Below, in pieces: positions 35,401 to 44,116 of a stretch of DNA of 64,000 bases. The stretch spans positions 558,001-622,000 of the forward strand of contig NZ_SZQJ01000036.1 of the NCBI RefSeq assembly GCF_013369335.1, written 5' to 3'. The stretch is from Vibrio sp. JPW-9-11-11. GTDB taxonomy: Bacteria; Pseudomonadota; Gammaproteobacteria; Enterobacterales; Vibrionaceae. The position numbers and the translations under genes are program-made. Under the pieces are notes generated by a model. The model was not told where the DNA came from, made no database searches, and was given only the letters and a program-made list of their open reading frames with translations. Positions within the stretch are counted from its first letter, which is position 1; the number at the start of each line of letters is the position of its first letter.

Positions 35401-35412
35401 GTTTTCTGTTGG

Positions 35413-36012
35413 TTATAACGCGACGACGTTATCTGGTACCTTGCTTAATCCTTTTTCTTCGATCCAAGCCGTAAGGTTGTCTGAGCCCCCAATATAATGC
35501 CCATCTAACCAGATTTGTGGCACTGTCACAGGTGTTTTCTCACCTATGATGGCTTTCACTTCAGGAATCATTCGATACAGTGCCGCACTGTCTTTGACAA
35601 CATCATAATACTGGTAGTTGATCCCCGCTTCATCAAGCGTTTTTTTCGCTTTGACACAGTAAGGACAGGTGGCTTTCCCAAAGACGATATTCCCCTTAAG
35701 GGTATCGCGTTTGGTCCATTCAGCAATGATGGACTGTACCAATACACCTCGGTTAAGCGCCTCACCCTGACTGATGACTTTGCCTTCCACCATGACGATC
35801 GGAGCATGCCAAGCTTTAGCCATGAGCGGCTCCCACCAATGTGACAACCAATCTTTCACCTCGAGCTCAACGTCGATGTTGGACAACTCGTTATCAAAGA
35901 CGTCCTTGAGAATGTCTTTGGTAAGCGTACATTCACCACAAGGGATCTTGATCTTGAACGGGCCCCAACTGCCTGCCCATCGATAAAGGGTTATTTTGAT
36001 TGGTTCTGCCAT
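35413..36012 (-). CDS. Two-domain thioredoxin-fold protein with C-terminal glutaredoxin
   Basis: A 199-residue cytoplasmic protein. The N-terminal half has a CGEC motif (C25, C28) in IKIPCGECTLTKDILKDVF and looks like a divergent thioredoxin-fold domain. The C-terminal half is a classical glutaredoxin with CPYC (C116, C119), the TVPQ cis-proline motif and GGSDNL for glutathione binding. The protein should catalyse glutathione-dependent thiol exchange. The double architecture, with two separate redox motifs, is unusual. A ribosome-binding site (GGAGATAACTC) precedes the ATG. Confidence 0.85.
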   Translation of the reverse strand: MAEPIKITLYRWAGSWGPFKIKIPCGECTLTKDILKDVFDNELSNIDVELEVKDWLSHWWEPLMAKAWHAPIVMVEGKVISQGEALNRGVLVQSIIAEWTKRDTLKGNIVFGKATCPYCVKAKKTLDEAGINYQYYDVVKDSAALYRMIPEVKAIIGEKTPVTVPQIWLDGHYIGGSDNLTAWIEEKGLSKVPDNVVAL

Positions 36013-36073
36013 AGAGTTATCTCCACTGAATGCTATGACTAATCAGAACGGAGTATAGGACCATTTCTTTCAT

Positions 36074-36955
36074 TTAAGATGGCTTTTTTGTTTCCCAGTG
36101 GGTAATAAATGCGACAGAAGCGATAATGATGGCGGCCCCAAGCCACAATCGTCCGGGTGGTACCCAACTGAAAACCAGCCAACCGGCCAGTACGTTGAGC
36201 GGCAGCTTGGCGTGATCAAAAGGCTGGACAAAGGATGCATCTGCGACCGAGTACGCTTTCACAATCGCCCACTGGGCGAGCGCAGTCATTGCCCCCGCTG
36301 CGATTAACACTAACCACAAGTCGAGCCCGCTTGGGGTTTGCCAATCTGGCAGCGCCAATAGCAGGTTAAACGGCGTGATTAACACCAACAAATAGACCAC
36401 CATGGTTGAAGGTGAGTCATCAGACGAGAGTTTTTTTACCATCAATGAGTAACAGGCCCAGAAGAAAGCCGCCCCAACGGGCAGTAAAGCCGCCCAACTG
36501 AAATCTTCGGCCCAGGGCTCTAAGATGATCATCGCACCGACAAAGCCCATCAAGGTTGCTCCCCAGCGAGCGGCCCCGACCTTTTCTTTTAAAAACAGTC
36601 CCGACCCTATCGTCGCGAAGAGTGGTGACGTCATTAGCAGAGCGATGCCTTGCCAGATGGGGACAGGGTAGGCAAGGGCCCACAACCAAAGTTGAATGCC
36701 GATGACTGAGAGGAAAACGCGAAACACGTGCATCGCTAAGTGCTTGGTCTTGAGAGAGCGACGAATCCCCAAGGTGGTTAAATAAGGCAGAATTACGACC
36801 AGCGCGATAGCATACTGGACGAGTGCGACGGTCGTCGAAGAGAGACCAAAGTGAATACTAGCAATTTGGGCCAGGCTGTTTACCACAGCAAAAGCGAGGC
36901 CGGCAGTAAGCATCCAGCTAGCCCCTTGAACAGGATGGTGATGATGCGCAGACAT
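36074..36955 (-). CDS. DMT-superfamily (EamA) transporter
   Basis: A 293-residue inner-membrane protein with ten hydrophobic segments in two EamA halves. The N-terminus is histidine-rich (SAHHHHPVQG). Recognisable parts are FGLSSTTVALVQYAIALVVI, LLMTSPLFATIGSGLFLKEK in the first half and FVQPFDHAKLPLNVLAGWLV in the second. The substrate is unknown. It stands alone. Confidence 0.9.
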   Translation of the reverse strand: MSAHHHHPVQGASWMLTAGLAFAVVNSLAQIASIHFGLSSTTVALVQYAIALVVILPYLTTLGIRRSLKTKHLAMHVFRVFLSVIGIQLWLWALAYPVPIWQGIALLMTSPLFATIGSGLFLKEKVGAARWGATLMGFVGAMIILEPWAEDFSWAALLPVGAAFFWACYSLMVKKLSSDDSPSTMVVYLLVLITPFNLLLALPDWQTPSGLDLWLVLIAAGAMTALAQWAIVKAYSVADASFVQPFDHAKLPLNVLAGWLVFSWVPPGRLWLGAAIIIASVAFITHWETKKPS

Positions 36956-37065
36956 GAATTTAGTCAGTAAAAGAATCGTTGGTCTGAATCATACGTGCTT
37001 ATGCGCTTGAAATCATCATAGATGTGGTGATAGCTAAGGTTTTGTTATCTCAATGAATAAAACAC

Positions 37066-38412
37066 TCATTGCGACGCGTACACCCCTTGTTTTTGTTCTA
37101 TCTGTTTGAGCGCTTTTTGGTACATTCGCCACGCCACGCTACCGGCTAATAGGTTGCCGATGAAGGCTCCCCAGAATAACCCTTGGATACCGCCCAGTTG
37201 TGACCCAAGCCATAGACAAGGTAGGAAGAATGCAAATAGCCTCAGAGCTGAGATCGTCAATGCGGTATAAGACTTTCCAAGTGCATTGGCGATCGAGACC
37301 ATCAACATGCAAATCCCAAGTGGGCCTAAACTAAATGGTACAACCATCAAGTGATAATTCAGAATGGTGCCGACTTGTGTTTCACTGGTCATCAGGTCGG
37401 CAAGCAAGCCTGAACTCGCTAAGGTGATCAACGCGATCACCAGTTGAAACGCCAAGACAAATTGGACGGCTATCGCGACCAATTTTCGAATATCGATAAG
37501 ATTGTTCTCGCCGAGCCGTTTTCCGATCATTGGCGGCATCGACATGGTGAGCGCCAACACCGCCACGATAGCAAAAAACTCATAGCGTGAGCCCAACGCC
37601 CAAGCGGCCACTGCCGCGGTGCCATAACCCGCAAGCAACTTGGTGGCGAGCATCGAAGAGAGCGGCGGCAGGAGTTGACTTACCATCGCTGGCCCCATGA
37701 TATGGGCAATCGAACGAATGCTTTCAGCGATATTAAGTTCCTGCCAGTCAAAGCTCATCCACTGTTTACGTGCAACCTGAGGTGCAACCACCAAAATACC
37801 GATACCAAACGCGAGTATGGTGGCCATTGCCGCCCCATTTATTCCTAAATCCAGAGTGAAAATGAATAGCGGGTCAAGCACTAAGTTGAGAGCGCTGGTG
37901 ACCATCATCATAGTCCCGGGCAACATGGTGTTGCCATTGGCACGGCACAGGCTGTAGAAGAAGTAGAGTACGGCGCCCGTCCAGGCGCTAATCAGCCAAT
38001 AAACCCAGTAGCTATCGATGATAGGCAGCACACTTTGTGGTGCGCTGAGCAGCAATAAAATGGGTTCGCGTAAAAGATAAAGAATAACGCCAATCAAGGC
38101 GACACCTAAGCTACCCATCACCACGACTAGACCACCGAGTTGCTTGGCATAGGCCTCTTTGCCAGCACCGATTGCTCTGGCAATAACGGCTGTCGTAGCG
38201 ATGCCCAAACCGACCTGTATACCGATGATGATCATCTGGATCGGTAGAGTAAACCCCTGAGCGGCTAAGGGGAGTACCCCTAATTGACCGATGAAAGCAC
38301 TGTCGACTAATTGAAAACTCATCAGAGACAGAACGCCAAACATCATTGGCCAAGTCATTTTAAAAAGTTGCTGCCTCAAAGAGGAAGACGAGGACGAATT
38401 TGTCATAGCCAT
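37066..38412 (-). CDS. MATE-family efflux transporter
   Basis: A 448-residue inner-membrane antiporter with twelve membrane segments. MATE features include FKMTWPMMFGVLSLMSFQLV near the N-terminus, SAFIGQLGVLPLAAQGF, and the symmetrical second-half segment SSMLATKLLAGYGTAAVAAW. It expels cationic drugs using sodium or proton gradients; it resembles the VmrA/DinF-side branch, but the subgroup cannot be fixed. The start is ATG 38412 or 38406. A hairpin lies 36 bases upstream. Confidence 0.92.
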   Translation of the reverse strand: MAMTNSSSSSSLRQQLFKMTWPMMFGVLSLMSFQLVDSAFIGQLGVLPLAAQGFTLPIQMIIIGIQVGLGIATTAVIARAIGAGKEAYAKQLGGLVVVMGSLGVALIGVILYLLREPILLLLSAPQSVLPIIDSYWVYWLISAWTGAVLYFFYSLCRANGNTMLPGTMMMVTSALNLVLDPLFIFTLDLGINGAAMATILAFGIGILVVAPQVARKQWMSFDWQELNIAESIRSIAHIMGPAMVSQLLPPLSSMLATKLLAGYGTAAVAAWALGSRYEFFAIVAVLALTMSMPPMIGKRLGENNLIDIRKLVAIAVQFVLAFQLVIALITLASSGLLADLMTSETQVGTILNYHLMVVPFSLGPLGICMLMVSIANALGKSYTALTISALRLFAFFLPCLWLGSQLGGIQGLFWGAFIGNLLAGSVAWRMYQKALKQIEQKQGVYASQ

Positions 38413-38447
38413 GCCACCGATAGGGTTTTTAGGAATCGTGAAATGAA

Positions 38448-38474
38448 TAACCGAGGCTTTGAGGGCCTCGGTTA
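38448..38474 (-). terminator. Hairpin upstream of the MATE gene
   Basis: TAACCGAGGC (38448-38457) pairs with GCCTCGGTTA (38465-38474) around a 7-base loop. It lies after the HAD gene and before the MATE gene on the minus strand. The T-tract is poor, so it could end the HAD transcript weakly or act as an mRNA leader structure. Confidence 0.45.
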
Positions 38475-38606
38475 AATCGATACATACAACATCGTATCGG
38501 CCTAGTCATTTTTCAAGGGGTTGGGTGACTTTTATCGTTGTGATGCGTTATCGGGCAGTCAAAAAGCGCCGCATAAAAAAGCAGAGACGTTAGTGTGCTT
38601 GAGCTG

Positions 38607-39218
38607 TTAGCGCTGATGCTGGGCTATCCACCGTTCTAAGTCGTGTAAATGGTCGACCACGAGCGATGCTTGATGGTGAAACGGTGAAGCTTTGCCATGC
38701 GTGACTAAGCAAGAGGGCATATCGGCGTTAAAAGCGGCTTGCAAGTCATACACATAGTCACCCACGTACATCATCTGATGGGGTTGTATGCGCCACTCTT
38801 GTGCGAGTGAAATAAGTGCATCAGGGGCGGGTTTAGGCGGAAAGTGTTCACGGCTTATCACGCGGTCGATGGCCAACTGGTTGTGGCGAATTTTTTGTTG
38901 GGCAGCATGTGCGCAGTTACGGGTGATCACCGCAGTGTGCAATTGGTTTTGGTCAATAAATTTGAGCAGCGAATGGCAGCCGGGCATTGGCTCAGACGAC
39001 TCAGCATCTTGGATTTCATGGTCGAGGATCATCTGTTGTGCCCGTTTAGCCGTGATATCGCACTTGATCTGTTCAACAAAAGAGAGCAAGTCGTTGTCGT
39101 GTGGGCAGCCGATCTGCTCTCTTAGCCAAGCGAAGTTCATGTCGGAGGTGACCAACGTATTGTCGAGATCAAACACAATGGCTTTAATATGTTCGACCGC
39201 GAGTGGCACATAAGACAT
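38607..39218 (-). CDS. HAD-superfamily hydrolase (phosphoglycolate-phosphatase-like)
   Basis: A 203-residue cytoplasmic phosphatase. The nucleophile motif is VFDLDNTLVT near residue 17, motif II is TAVITRN, motif III is a Lys in PPKPAPDAL, and motif IV is MMYVGDYVYDLQAA. The helical cap is of the C1 type (subfamily IA). The substrate is unknown. A glutaredoxin gene lies 21 bases upstream on the same strand and may be in the same operon. Confidence 0.88.
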   Translation of the reverse strand: MSYVPLAVEHIKAIVFDLDNTLVTSDMNFAWLREQIGCPHDNDLLSFVEQIKCDITAKRAQQMILDHEIQDAESSEPMPGCHSLLKFIDQNQLHTAVITRNCAHAAQQKIRHNQLAIDRVISREHFPPKPAPDALISLAQEWRIQPHQMMYVGDYVYDLQAAFNADMPSCLVTHGKASPFHHQASLVVDHLHDLERWIAQHQR

Positions 39219-39239
39219 AAACAGCTCCCGAATAATGGG

Positions 39240-39599
39240 TTAAGCGAACTCTTTTTCTAAATAAGCGACGATATCGGACGACTCGTACATCCACTCTACT
39301 TGATCGCCTTTTTCTATTCTTAGGCAAGGAACTTTCACTTTACCACCTCCCGTTTCTAACTCTGCGCGGTGAGTTGGGTTATTTTTGGCGTCTCGTAGGT
39401 CAATGTCTACCGATTGACGTTTCAGTGCGCGGCGTACTTTGACACAAAACGGGCAGGCTTCAAACTGATACAGTGCGAGCGATTGGGCTTTGTGATCAAT
39501 CGCTTGTTGCTCTTGAGCTGAGCGTTTGACACCACTTGGCGAAAAGACAAAGTTAAGCAGTAGGATCACACGTCCTAGGAACCAGCGGATAAATTTCAT
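39240..39599 (-). CDS. Membrane-anchored glutaredoxin-like protein
   Basis: A protein of about 119 residues. An N-terminal hydrophobic stretch (about residues 5-20) probably anchors it in the membrane. The rest is a glutaredoxin domain with CPFC (C49, C52), a KVPCLRI cis-proline motif (VPC) and a C-terminal ESSDIVAYLEKEF, as in the GST N-terminal/glutaredoxin fold. Start ATG 39599 has AGGA at proper distance; ATG 39605 is too close. It precedes the HAD gene. Confidence 0.85.
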   Translation of the reverse strand: MKFIRWFLGRVILLLNFVFSPSGVKRSAQEQQAIDHKAQSLALYQFEACPFCVKVRRALKRQSVDIDLRDAKNNPTHRAELETGGGKVKVPCLRIEKGDQVEWMYESSDIVAYLEKEFA

Positions 39600-39687
39600 G
39601 ACCATCCTATATTGTTGAGCGATTTAACGATTGTTGTTTTTGGGATACGCATTGTAACTGAGATGTGATCATTTCGGTACAGCAAAC

Positions 39688-41280
39688 TCATTCGACGCTA
39701 ACCCGATGTTGTTTCGTGACTTGGATGCCGAGACGCTTAGCCAAACGGGTTAAGTTGGCACGATCGGTTTTCAGCTGTCTTGCGGCTTGCGCCCAGTTAA
39801 AATTGGCGTCAGTCAGTGCATTGAGCACGAGTTGACGCTGATAAGCCTCGGTGGCTTCCCTAAGACCTTGCGCCGGCGCAGGGTGAGTATCTACGACTGA
39901 CTCCTTCTTATGCGACGCTGAACTCGGCAGCGGCGTAGTTGAGCTGAGCTCGCCAATATCTTCAATAGAAACTGTCGTCAGTGTGCCTTGGTGACTGCGC
40001 GCTCGTGCTTTAAGCGCGGCGCGATTGATCACATGTTCTAACTCACGCACGTTGCCCGGCCAGTTATATTGAGTAAGTAATCGCTGCGCGTCTTTGCCGA
40101 GTTTAAGTTGAACAATGCCTAACTTACGTCGTGCTTGCTCGAGGAAATAGCCAGCCAGCAACACTATGTCACCATCGCGCTCTCTCAATGGTGGCACGGA
40201 AATCGGGTAGACACTCAATCTATGGTAAAGATCGGCGCGAAAATGGCCTTGGTCGATTTCCTGCTTTAAGTCACGGTTAGTGGCGGCCAATACCCGAACA
40301 TCAATGGTCTCGACCTGATCCTGTCCGACGGGTTGAATCTCATTATTTTGCAGTGCTCGTAGAATCTTGCTTTGAGCGGCGAGGGGGAGTTCGCCGATTT
40401 CATCGAGGAAAAGGGTACCGCCATCCGCCAGAGAAAACTTGCCCAAACGTGACTTTTCAGCGCCAGTAAATGCGCCTTTAACGTGACCAAACAGTTCGCT
40501 TTCAACTAAGTTTTCCGGGATCGCTGCGCAGTTAACGTACACCAGAGGCTGCTTTCGTCGCGCAGAAAGATGGTGCAAGCTCCGTGCGACCAGTTCCTTG
40601 CCCACTCCGGTTTCACCATGAATAAGAATATTAAAATCGGAGGGCGCGACGACATCGATATCCGCTTTGAGCACTTGCATGGCTGAACTGTTGCCGATGA
40701 TCTCCCCGCCATCTCTATCCCATGCCTCTTCATTAAGCTCTTCAAATCGTTGTTGAACTTGACGGGCTTGATGCTCGAGTTGGCTTACCGTCAGCGCCAC
40801 TTTCAGCGTCGACGCCGCAATCGCCGAAAGCGCATCTAAGCTGCGCGTTGGGAACTGATCAAACACCCCGGGAGTTAAGCTATCTAGGGTAAGTACACCT
40901 AATAGTCGGTCAGCGTAGTACAAAGGCAGGCCCATACAGGCATGCATAGGTAAGTCACCATCATAATCTAGCAGTAAGTTATCGAACGGGTCGGGCAACT
41001 CACAGTCTGCGTCAAACCTTACTGCTGTTTTTGAAGCGCAAATACGCGCAAACCTAGGATGTTGGTCGATCTTATAACGGCGCCCTAAAGTATCGCGAGT
41101 GAGCCCTTGCATTGCCAATGGCACCAAAGTGTCGCCTTGTAAGGAAAGTAGCGCAACGCAATCGCATTGGATGGCTTTACGAATTGCATCAAGCAGATTG
41201 TTAAATCTATCTTGGTCGTTGTCGCCACGCGCGAGGCCAATCGTCATGTCAATTAAAGTCGAAACCGAGATATCTTGCAT
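39688..41280 (-). CDS. norR: Nitric-oxide-responsive sigma54 activator NorR
   Basis: A 530-residue enhancer-binding protein that activates sigma54 promoters when its GAF-domain iron binds nitric oxide. The N-terminal GAF domain keeps likely iron ligands in DPFD (97-100) and HAC (H113, C115). The AAA+ domain has Walker A GETGVGKE (222-229), the sigma54-contact loop GAFTGA (269-274) and DEIGELP. A Fis-type helix-turn-helix ends the protein (NWAQAARQLKTDRANLTRLA). It is divergent from hmp, and perfect NorR sites lie between. Its own leader contains a 35-bp tandem duplication. Confidence 0.95.
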   Translation of the reverse strand: MQDISVSTLIDMTIGLARGDNDQDRFNNLLDAIRKAIQCDCVALLSLQGDTLVPLAMQGLTRDTLGRRYKIDQHPRFARICASKTAVRFDADCELPDPFDNLLLDYDGDLPMHACMGLPLYYADRLLGVLTLDSLTPGVFDQFPTRSLDALSAIAASTLKVALTVSQLEHQARQVQQRFEELNEEAWDRDGGEIIGNSSAMQVLKADIDVVAPSDFNILIHGETGVGKELVARSLHHLSARRKQPLVYVNCAAIPENLVESELFGHVKGAFTGAEKSRLGKFSLADGGTLFLDEIGELPLAAQSKILRALQNNEIQPVGQDQVETIDVRVLAATNRDLKQEIDQGHFRADLYHRLSVYPISVPPLRERDGDIVLLAGYFLEQARRKLGIVQLKLGKDAQRLLTQYNWPGNVRELEHVINRAALKARARSHQGTLTTVSIEDIGELSSTTPLPSSASHKKESVVDTHPAPAQGLREATEAYQRQLVLNALTDANFNWAQAARQLKTDRANLTRLAKRLGIQVTKQHRVSVE

Positions 41281-41295
41281 AGTGAGTCCAGTTGA

Positions 41296-41367
41296 GGAAA
41301 GGAGCGAATTGTGACAGGTCAGTCTGTTGTGGAAAGGAGCGAATTGTGACAGGTCAGTCTGTTGTGG
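41296..41367. repeat. Perfect 35-bp tandem duplication in the norR leader
   Basis: Two exact, directly adjacent copies of 35 bases (41296-41330 and 41331-41365, with the next two bases also repeated) begin GGAAAGGAGCGAATTGTGAC. They lie 16-87 bases upstream of the norR start codon. The copies are identical, so the duplication is recent or under homogenising selection. Confidence 0.95.
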
Positions 41368-41405
41368 AATTAACCACAGTGACGGGGTGAATGCAACATC
41401 AAGAT

Positions 41406-41440
41406 GTCAAAATGACACAATATTGTGTAGTCATTTTGAC
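41406..41440. promoter_or_regulatory. Paired NorR enhancer sites
   Basis: GTCAAAATGAC (41406-41416) and GTCATTTTGAC (41430-41440) each match the NorR core GTCA-N3-TGAC (GT-N7-AC) and are exact reverse complements of each other. The spacer contains the palindrome CACAATATTGTG. They lie about 56-90 bases upstream of the sigma54-type promoter of hmp. Confidence 0.88.
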
Positions 41441-41495
41441 TTTTTAATTGGTTGGTTGTCTATATAAATCAATAATTTAAGTCGTTATCAGACTT

Positions 41496-41509
41496 GGTAT
41501 GTATTGTGC
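41496..41509 (+). promoter_or_regulatory. Candidate sigma54 promoter of hmp
   Basis: TTGGTATGTATTGTGCT has GG at 41496-41497 and GC at 41508-41509 with the required ten-base spacing of a -24/-12 element. It lies 44 bases before the hmp ATG, downstream of the NorR sites. Confidence 0.7.
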
Positions 41510-41552
41510 TCTATTCAACAATAAAAAATAGCATAATGAGGAGAAAGTGAAG

Positions 41553-42728
41553 ATGCTTAACAACCAACATATTGACGTGGTCAAGAGCACCATTCCGTTA
41601 CTAGAGTCTGCAGGTCCTGCGCTAACGCAGCACTTCTATCAGCGCATGTTTAGCCATAACCCGGAACTGAAAGACATTTTTAATATGACGCACCAGAAGA
41701 CAGGGCGTCAAAGTGTAGCCCTATTTGAAGCGGTGGCCGCCTACGCTAAGAATATAGAGAACCTAGCTGCGTTAACGACGGCGGTCGAGCGTATTGCCCA
41801 CAAACACACCAGCTTCAATATTCAACCTGAACAATATCAGATTGTTGGCCATCACTTAATTGAGACGCTACGTGAATTGGCGAGTGATGCCTTCACACCA
41901 GAGGTTGAAGAGGCGTGGACGGCGGCGTATCAATTTTTGGCGCAGATCTTTATCGATAGAGAAGGAGAGCTCTATTTACAGCGCAAACAAGCAGTCGGTG
42001 GTTGGCAGAATGCGCGTCGTTTTATTGTAAAAAGTAAGCAGGTTGAATCTGAACATGTCACTAGCTTTGTGTTGCAGCCTGAAGATGGTGCGGCGGTACT
42101 CGATTATCAGCCTGGTCAGTATATAGGAGTCGAGCTCAAACCGACCGGCTGTGACTACAAAGAGATTCGCCAATACTCATTGTCAAACAAGCCAAACGGG
42201 AAAGATTACCGAATTTCAGTTAAGCGCGAGTGTGGTGAGTTCGCCGGATTGGTGTCTAACTACCTGCACGATGAGGTAGAAGTGGGCGATCCCGTCAACC
42301 TTTATCCACCCGCTGGCGACTTTACCTATCAAGAAAAGCAGCAACCTGTGGTGTTGATTGCAGCAGGTGTTGGTATTACCCCTATTCAAGCCATGATGCA
42401 AACACTTGCGCACACCGACAAGCAAGAGGTAAGCGTGCTTTACGCCTGTAATGCCGCTGAGCAGCATACCTTTAAGCAAGAATCCAATCAGTTGGTAGAA
42501 AGCCAAGGTTGGCAGCACTACACATGGTACTTAAATCAAAGTGGTGCGGATTTTTCTGGGCAAATGGACATTCGCTTAGTCGCTCATGACCTGCCGCTAG
42601 CGGATGGAGACTTCTATCTTTGCGGCCCTGTAGGGTTTATGGAATCGGTGGTACGTCAGTTAGAGGGGCTTGGTGTCGATCGATCGCGCATTCATTATGA
42701 GGTGTTTGGTCCTCACACGTATTTGTAG
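41553..42728 (+). CDS. hmp: Nitric oxide dioxygenase (flavohaemoglobin) Hmp
   Basis: Oxidises nitric oxide to nitrate using O2 and NAD(P)H. Start ATG 41553 (MLNNQHIDVVKSTIPLL) aligns with family starts; GTG 41547 is possible. The 391 residues have an N-terminal globin with proximal H85 and distal Y29, then an FAD domain with RQYSLSN, and an NAD domain with GVGITPI and CGPVGFM. The upstream NorR sites and sigma54 promoter indicate NO induction. A terminator follows. Confidence 0.96.
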   Translation: MLNNQHIDVVKSTIPLLESAGPALTQHFYQRMFSHNPELKDIFNMTHQKTGRQSVALFEAVAAYAKNIENLAALTTAVERIAHKHTSFNIQPEQYQIVGHHLIETLRELASDAFTPEVEEAWTAAYQFLAQIFIDREGELYLQRKQAVGGWQNARRFIVKSKQVESEHVTSFVLQPEDGAAVLDYQPGQYIGVELKPTGCDYKEIRQYSLSNKPNGKDYRISVKRECGEFAGLVSNYLHDEVEVGDPVNLYPPAGDFTYQEKQQPVVLIAAGVGITPIQAMMQTLAHTDKQEVSVLYACNAAEQHTFKQESNQLVESQGWQHYTWYLNQSGADFSGQMDIRLVAHDLPLADGDFYLCGPVGFMESVVRQLEGLGVDRSRIHYEVFGPHTYL

Positions 42729-42742
42729 AGACTTAGCTAGAC

Positions 42743-42766
42743 AAAAAGGCCCGTTGGGCCTTTTTT
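42743..42766. terminator. Bidirectional terminator after hmp
   Basis: AAAAAGGCCC and GGGCCTTTTTT form a strong stem with a GTT loop. The convergent gene's stop codon (42765-42767) overlaps its edge. Confidence 0.92.
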
Positions 42767-43304
42767 AGTGTTTGCTTGAAAACCACGACCTCAGTCGCGC
42801 CAATAGTCCGAGGTTCTCTCTTGCGCCTGACGTGCTGTCGCCTTGATAAAAGCTGGCAAGAAATTCTGTTCTTAGCTGTTGTACATCTTGTTGTGTGACT
42901 TGATTGATGACTGTCGCGCTGGATAGCGCGTGGTCGTTCGCCAAACTAAAGTCCATTTTCAGATAGCCTTGCAGATAAAGCCACAGGTGGGTCACGAGCA
43001 TAAGTTGCATTGTACTTTGGTCGGTAAACTTATCGCTATGCTCACCGAGGCTGCTTTGCAATGCCTGATGCATGGCCGCAGCCGAGTCCGAATGCGCGCT
43101 GAGCTGTTGCGTGGCTTCAATATGGGCTTTGGTCAACACGCCCAGCAAGTGGTGCTGCGGGGCAACCTCAGGTTTGGCTTGCAAAGCGCGCTCAAACAAC
43201 CGCGCATGTTGCTGGCAAAACTGCTGATACACGGCTGGTTGATAGTTTATGGTTGGCAATTGCTCTGCGCCAATTTTATTCAACCAGTGATTAAGTTCAG
43301 TCAT
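42765..43304 (-). CDS. Hypothetical protein coupled to yaeQ
   Basis: A cytoplasmic helical protein of about 179 residues from ATG 43304. This start overlaps the end of yaeQ by eight bases, which explains the lack of a ribosome-binding site; a longer frame to 43358 lies inside yaeQ. The sequence is rich in Gln, His and Leu (QHARLFERALQAKPEVAPQH) with no known motif. I do not recognise a family. The coupling to yaeQ suggests a shared role, which is unknown. Confidence 0.68.
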   Translation of the reverse strand: MTELNHWLNKIGAEQLPTINYQPAVYQQFCQQHARLFERALQAKPEVAPQHHLLGVLTKAHIEATQQLSAHSDSAAAMHQALQSSLGEHSDKFTDQSTMQLMLVTHLWLYLQGYLKMDFSLANDHALSSATVINQVTQQDVQQLRTEFLASFYQGDSTSGARENLGLLARLRSWFSSKH

Positions 43305-43836
43305 GGCTTTGTAGGGTGGTGAGCAAAATCTCGAATGACCCTTGGTCGCAATCGACAAACAAGCTATCGCCGGTGATCATCACAGAGAGATCCATAGTGC
43401 GCGTCACAACACCGGCCAGCGCTTCGATGGCTTGGCTGTCAAATCGATAGATGTTTGCGCTGTACTGGTGAACCTTGTTTTTACTCTGTTCCCACCAAAC
43501 ATCCGACTTAGAGTTGAAAGAGAACACATCGACTTGTTTCGCTAAGCGACATGCCTTTTTTAAACGATCGAGCGACGGCTCGCCAATATCAACCCAAAGT
43601 TCGATTTGGTCATCGAGCGATTTGACCCACAAATCAGGCTCCTCTGTGGTTGATAATCCTTTGGTGAGGGCCAAACTCGGTTGCCACTTAACGCAATAAG
43701 CTAAAATTCTAGCCATCATGCGCTCGAGGGTTTCTGAAGGGTGCTGAGCCACAGTCAGCTGCGTTGAATCGTAAAGATCGCGATTGGTATCTGATAGCGA
43801 AATACGAAATTTATAAATAGTGGGTTTGAGAGCCAT
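43297..43836 (-). CDS. yaeQ: YaeQ family protein
   Basis: A 179-residue protein of the YaeQ family, a PD-(D/E)xK-nuclease-like fold first noted as a suppressor of RfaH loss. Family text is seen in MALKPTIYKFRISLSD, HPSETLERMMARILAYC, EPDLWVKSLDDQIELWVDIG and the basic helix RLKKACRLAKQV. The nuclease-like acidic positions D76 (in DDQIELW) and following residues are kept. Function in the cell is unsettled. Confidence 0.92.
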   Translation of the reverse strand: MALKPTIYKFRISLSDTNRDLYDSTQLTVAQHPSETLERMMARILAYCVKWQPSLALTKGLSTTEEPDLWVKSLDDQIELWVDIGEPSLDRLKKACRLAKQVDVFSFNSKSDVWWEQSKNKVHQYSANIYRFDSQAIEALAGVVTRTMDLSVMITGDSLFVDCDQGSFEILLTTLQSHD

Positions 43837-43852
43837 AAATGCTTCTTATACG

Positions 43853-43884
43853 TAAAAAAATAGCCAGCTAGGAAGCTGGCTATT
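43853..43884 (-). terminator. Terminator of the cold-shock gene
   Basis: AATAGCCAGCT (43859-43869) pairs with AGCTGGCTATT (43874-43884) around AGGA. On the minus strand it runs into seven T. Confidence 0.92.
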
Positions 43885-43906
43885 GTAAATCTTCAGTACT
43901 TAAGAA

Positions 43907-44116
43907 TTAAAGTACTTTAATGTTCTCAGCTTGAGGACCTTTTTGACCTTGAGATACGACGAACTCAACTTTTTGGCCTTCAACTAGGGTACGGAAACCG
44001 TCGCCAGTGATTGCAGAGAAGTGTGCAAACACGTCTGGACCGTTTTCTTGTTGAATGAAACCGAAACCTTTAGTTTCGTTGAACCATTTTACTGTACCAG
44101 TAACTGTGTTAGACAT
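43907..44116 (-). CDS. Cold-shock protein (CspA family)
   Basis: A 69-residue single-strand nucleic-acid-binding OB-fold protein acting as an RNA chaperone. The RNP1 motif KGFGFI and RNP2 motif VFAHFS are intact. ATG 44116 is the true start (AAGGA eight bases upstream); the frame is open for 56 more codons but that lies in the leader. It resembles the CspA/CspG class of vibrios; the exact paralogue cannot be named. Confidence 0.95.
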   Translation of the reverse strand: MSNTVTGTVKWFNETKGFGFIQQENGPDVFAHFSAITGDGFRTLVEGQKVEFVVSQGQKGPQAENIKVL

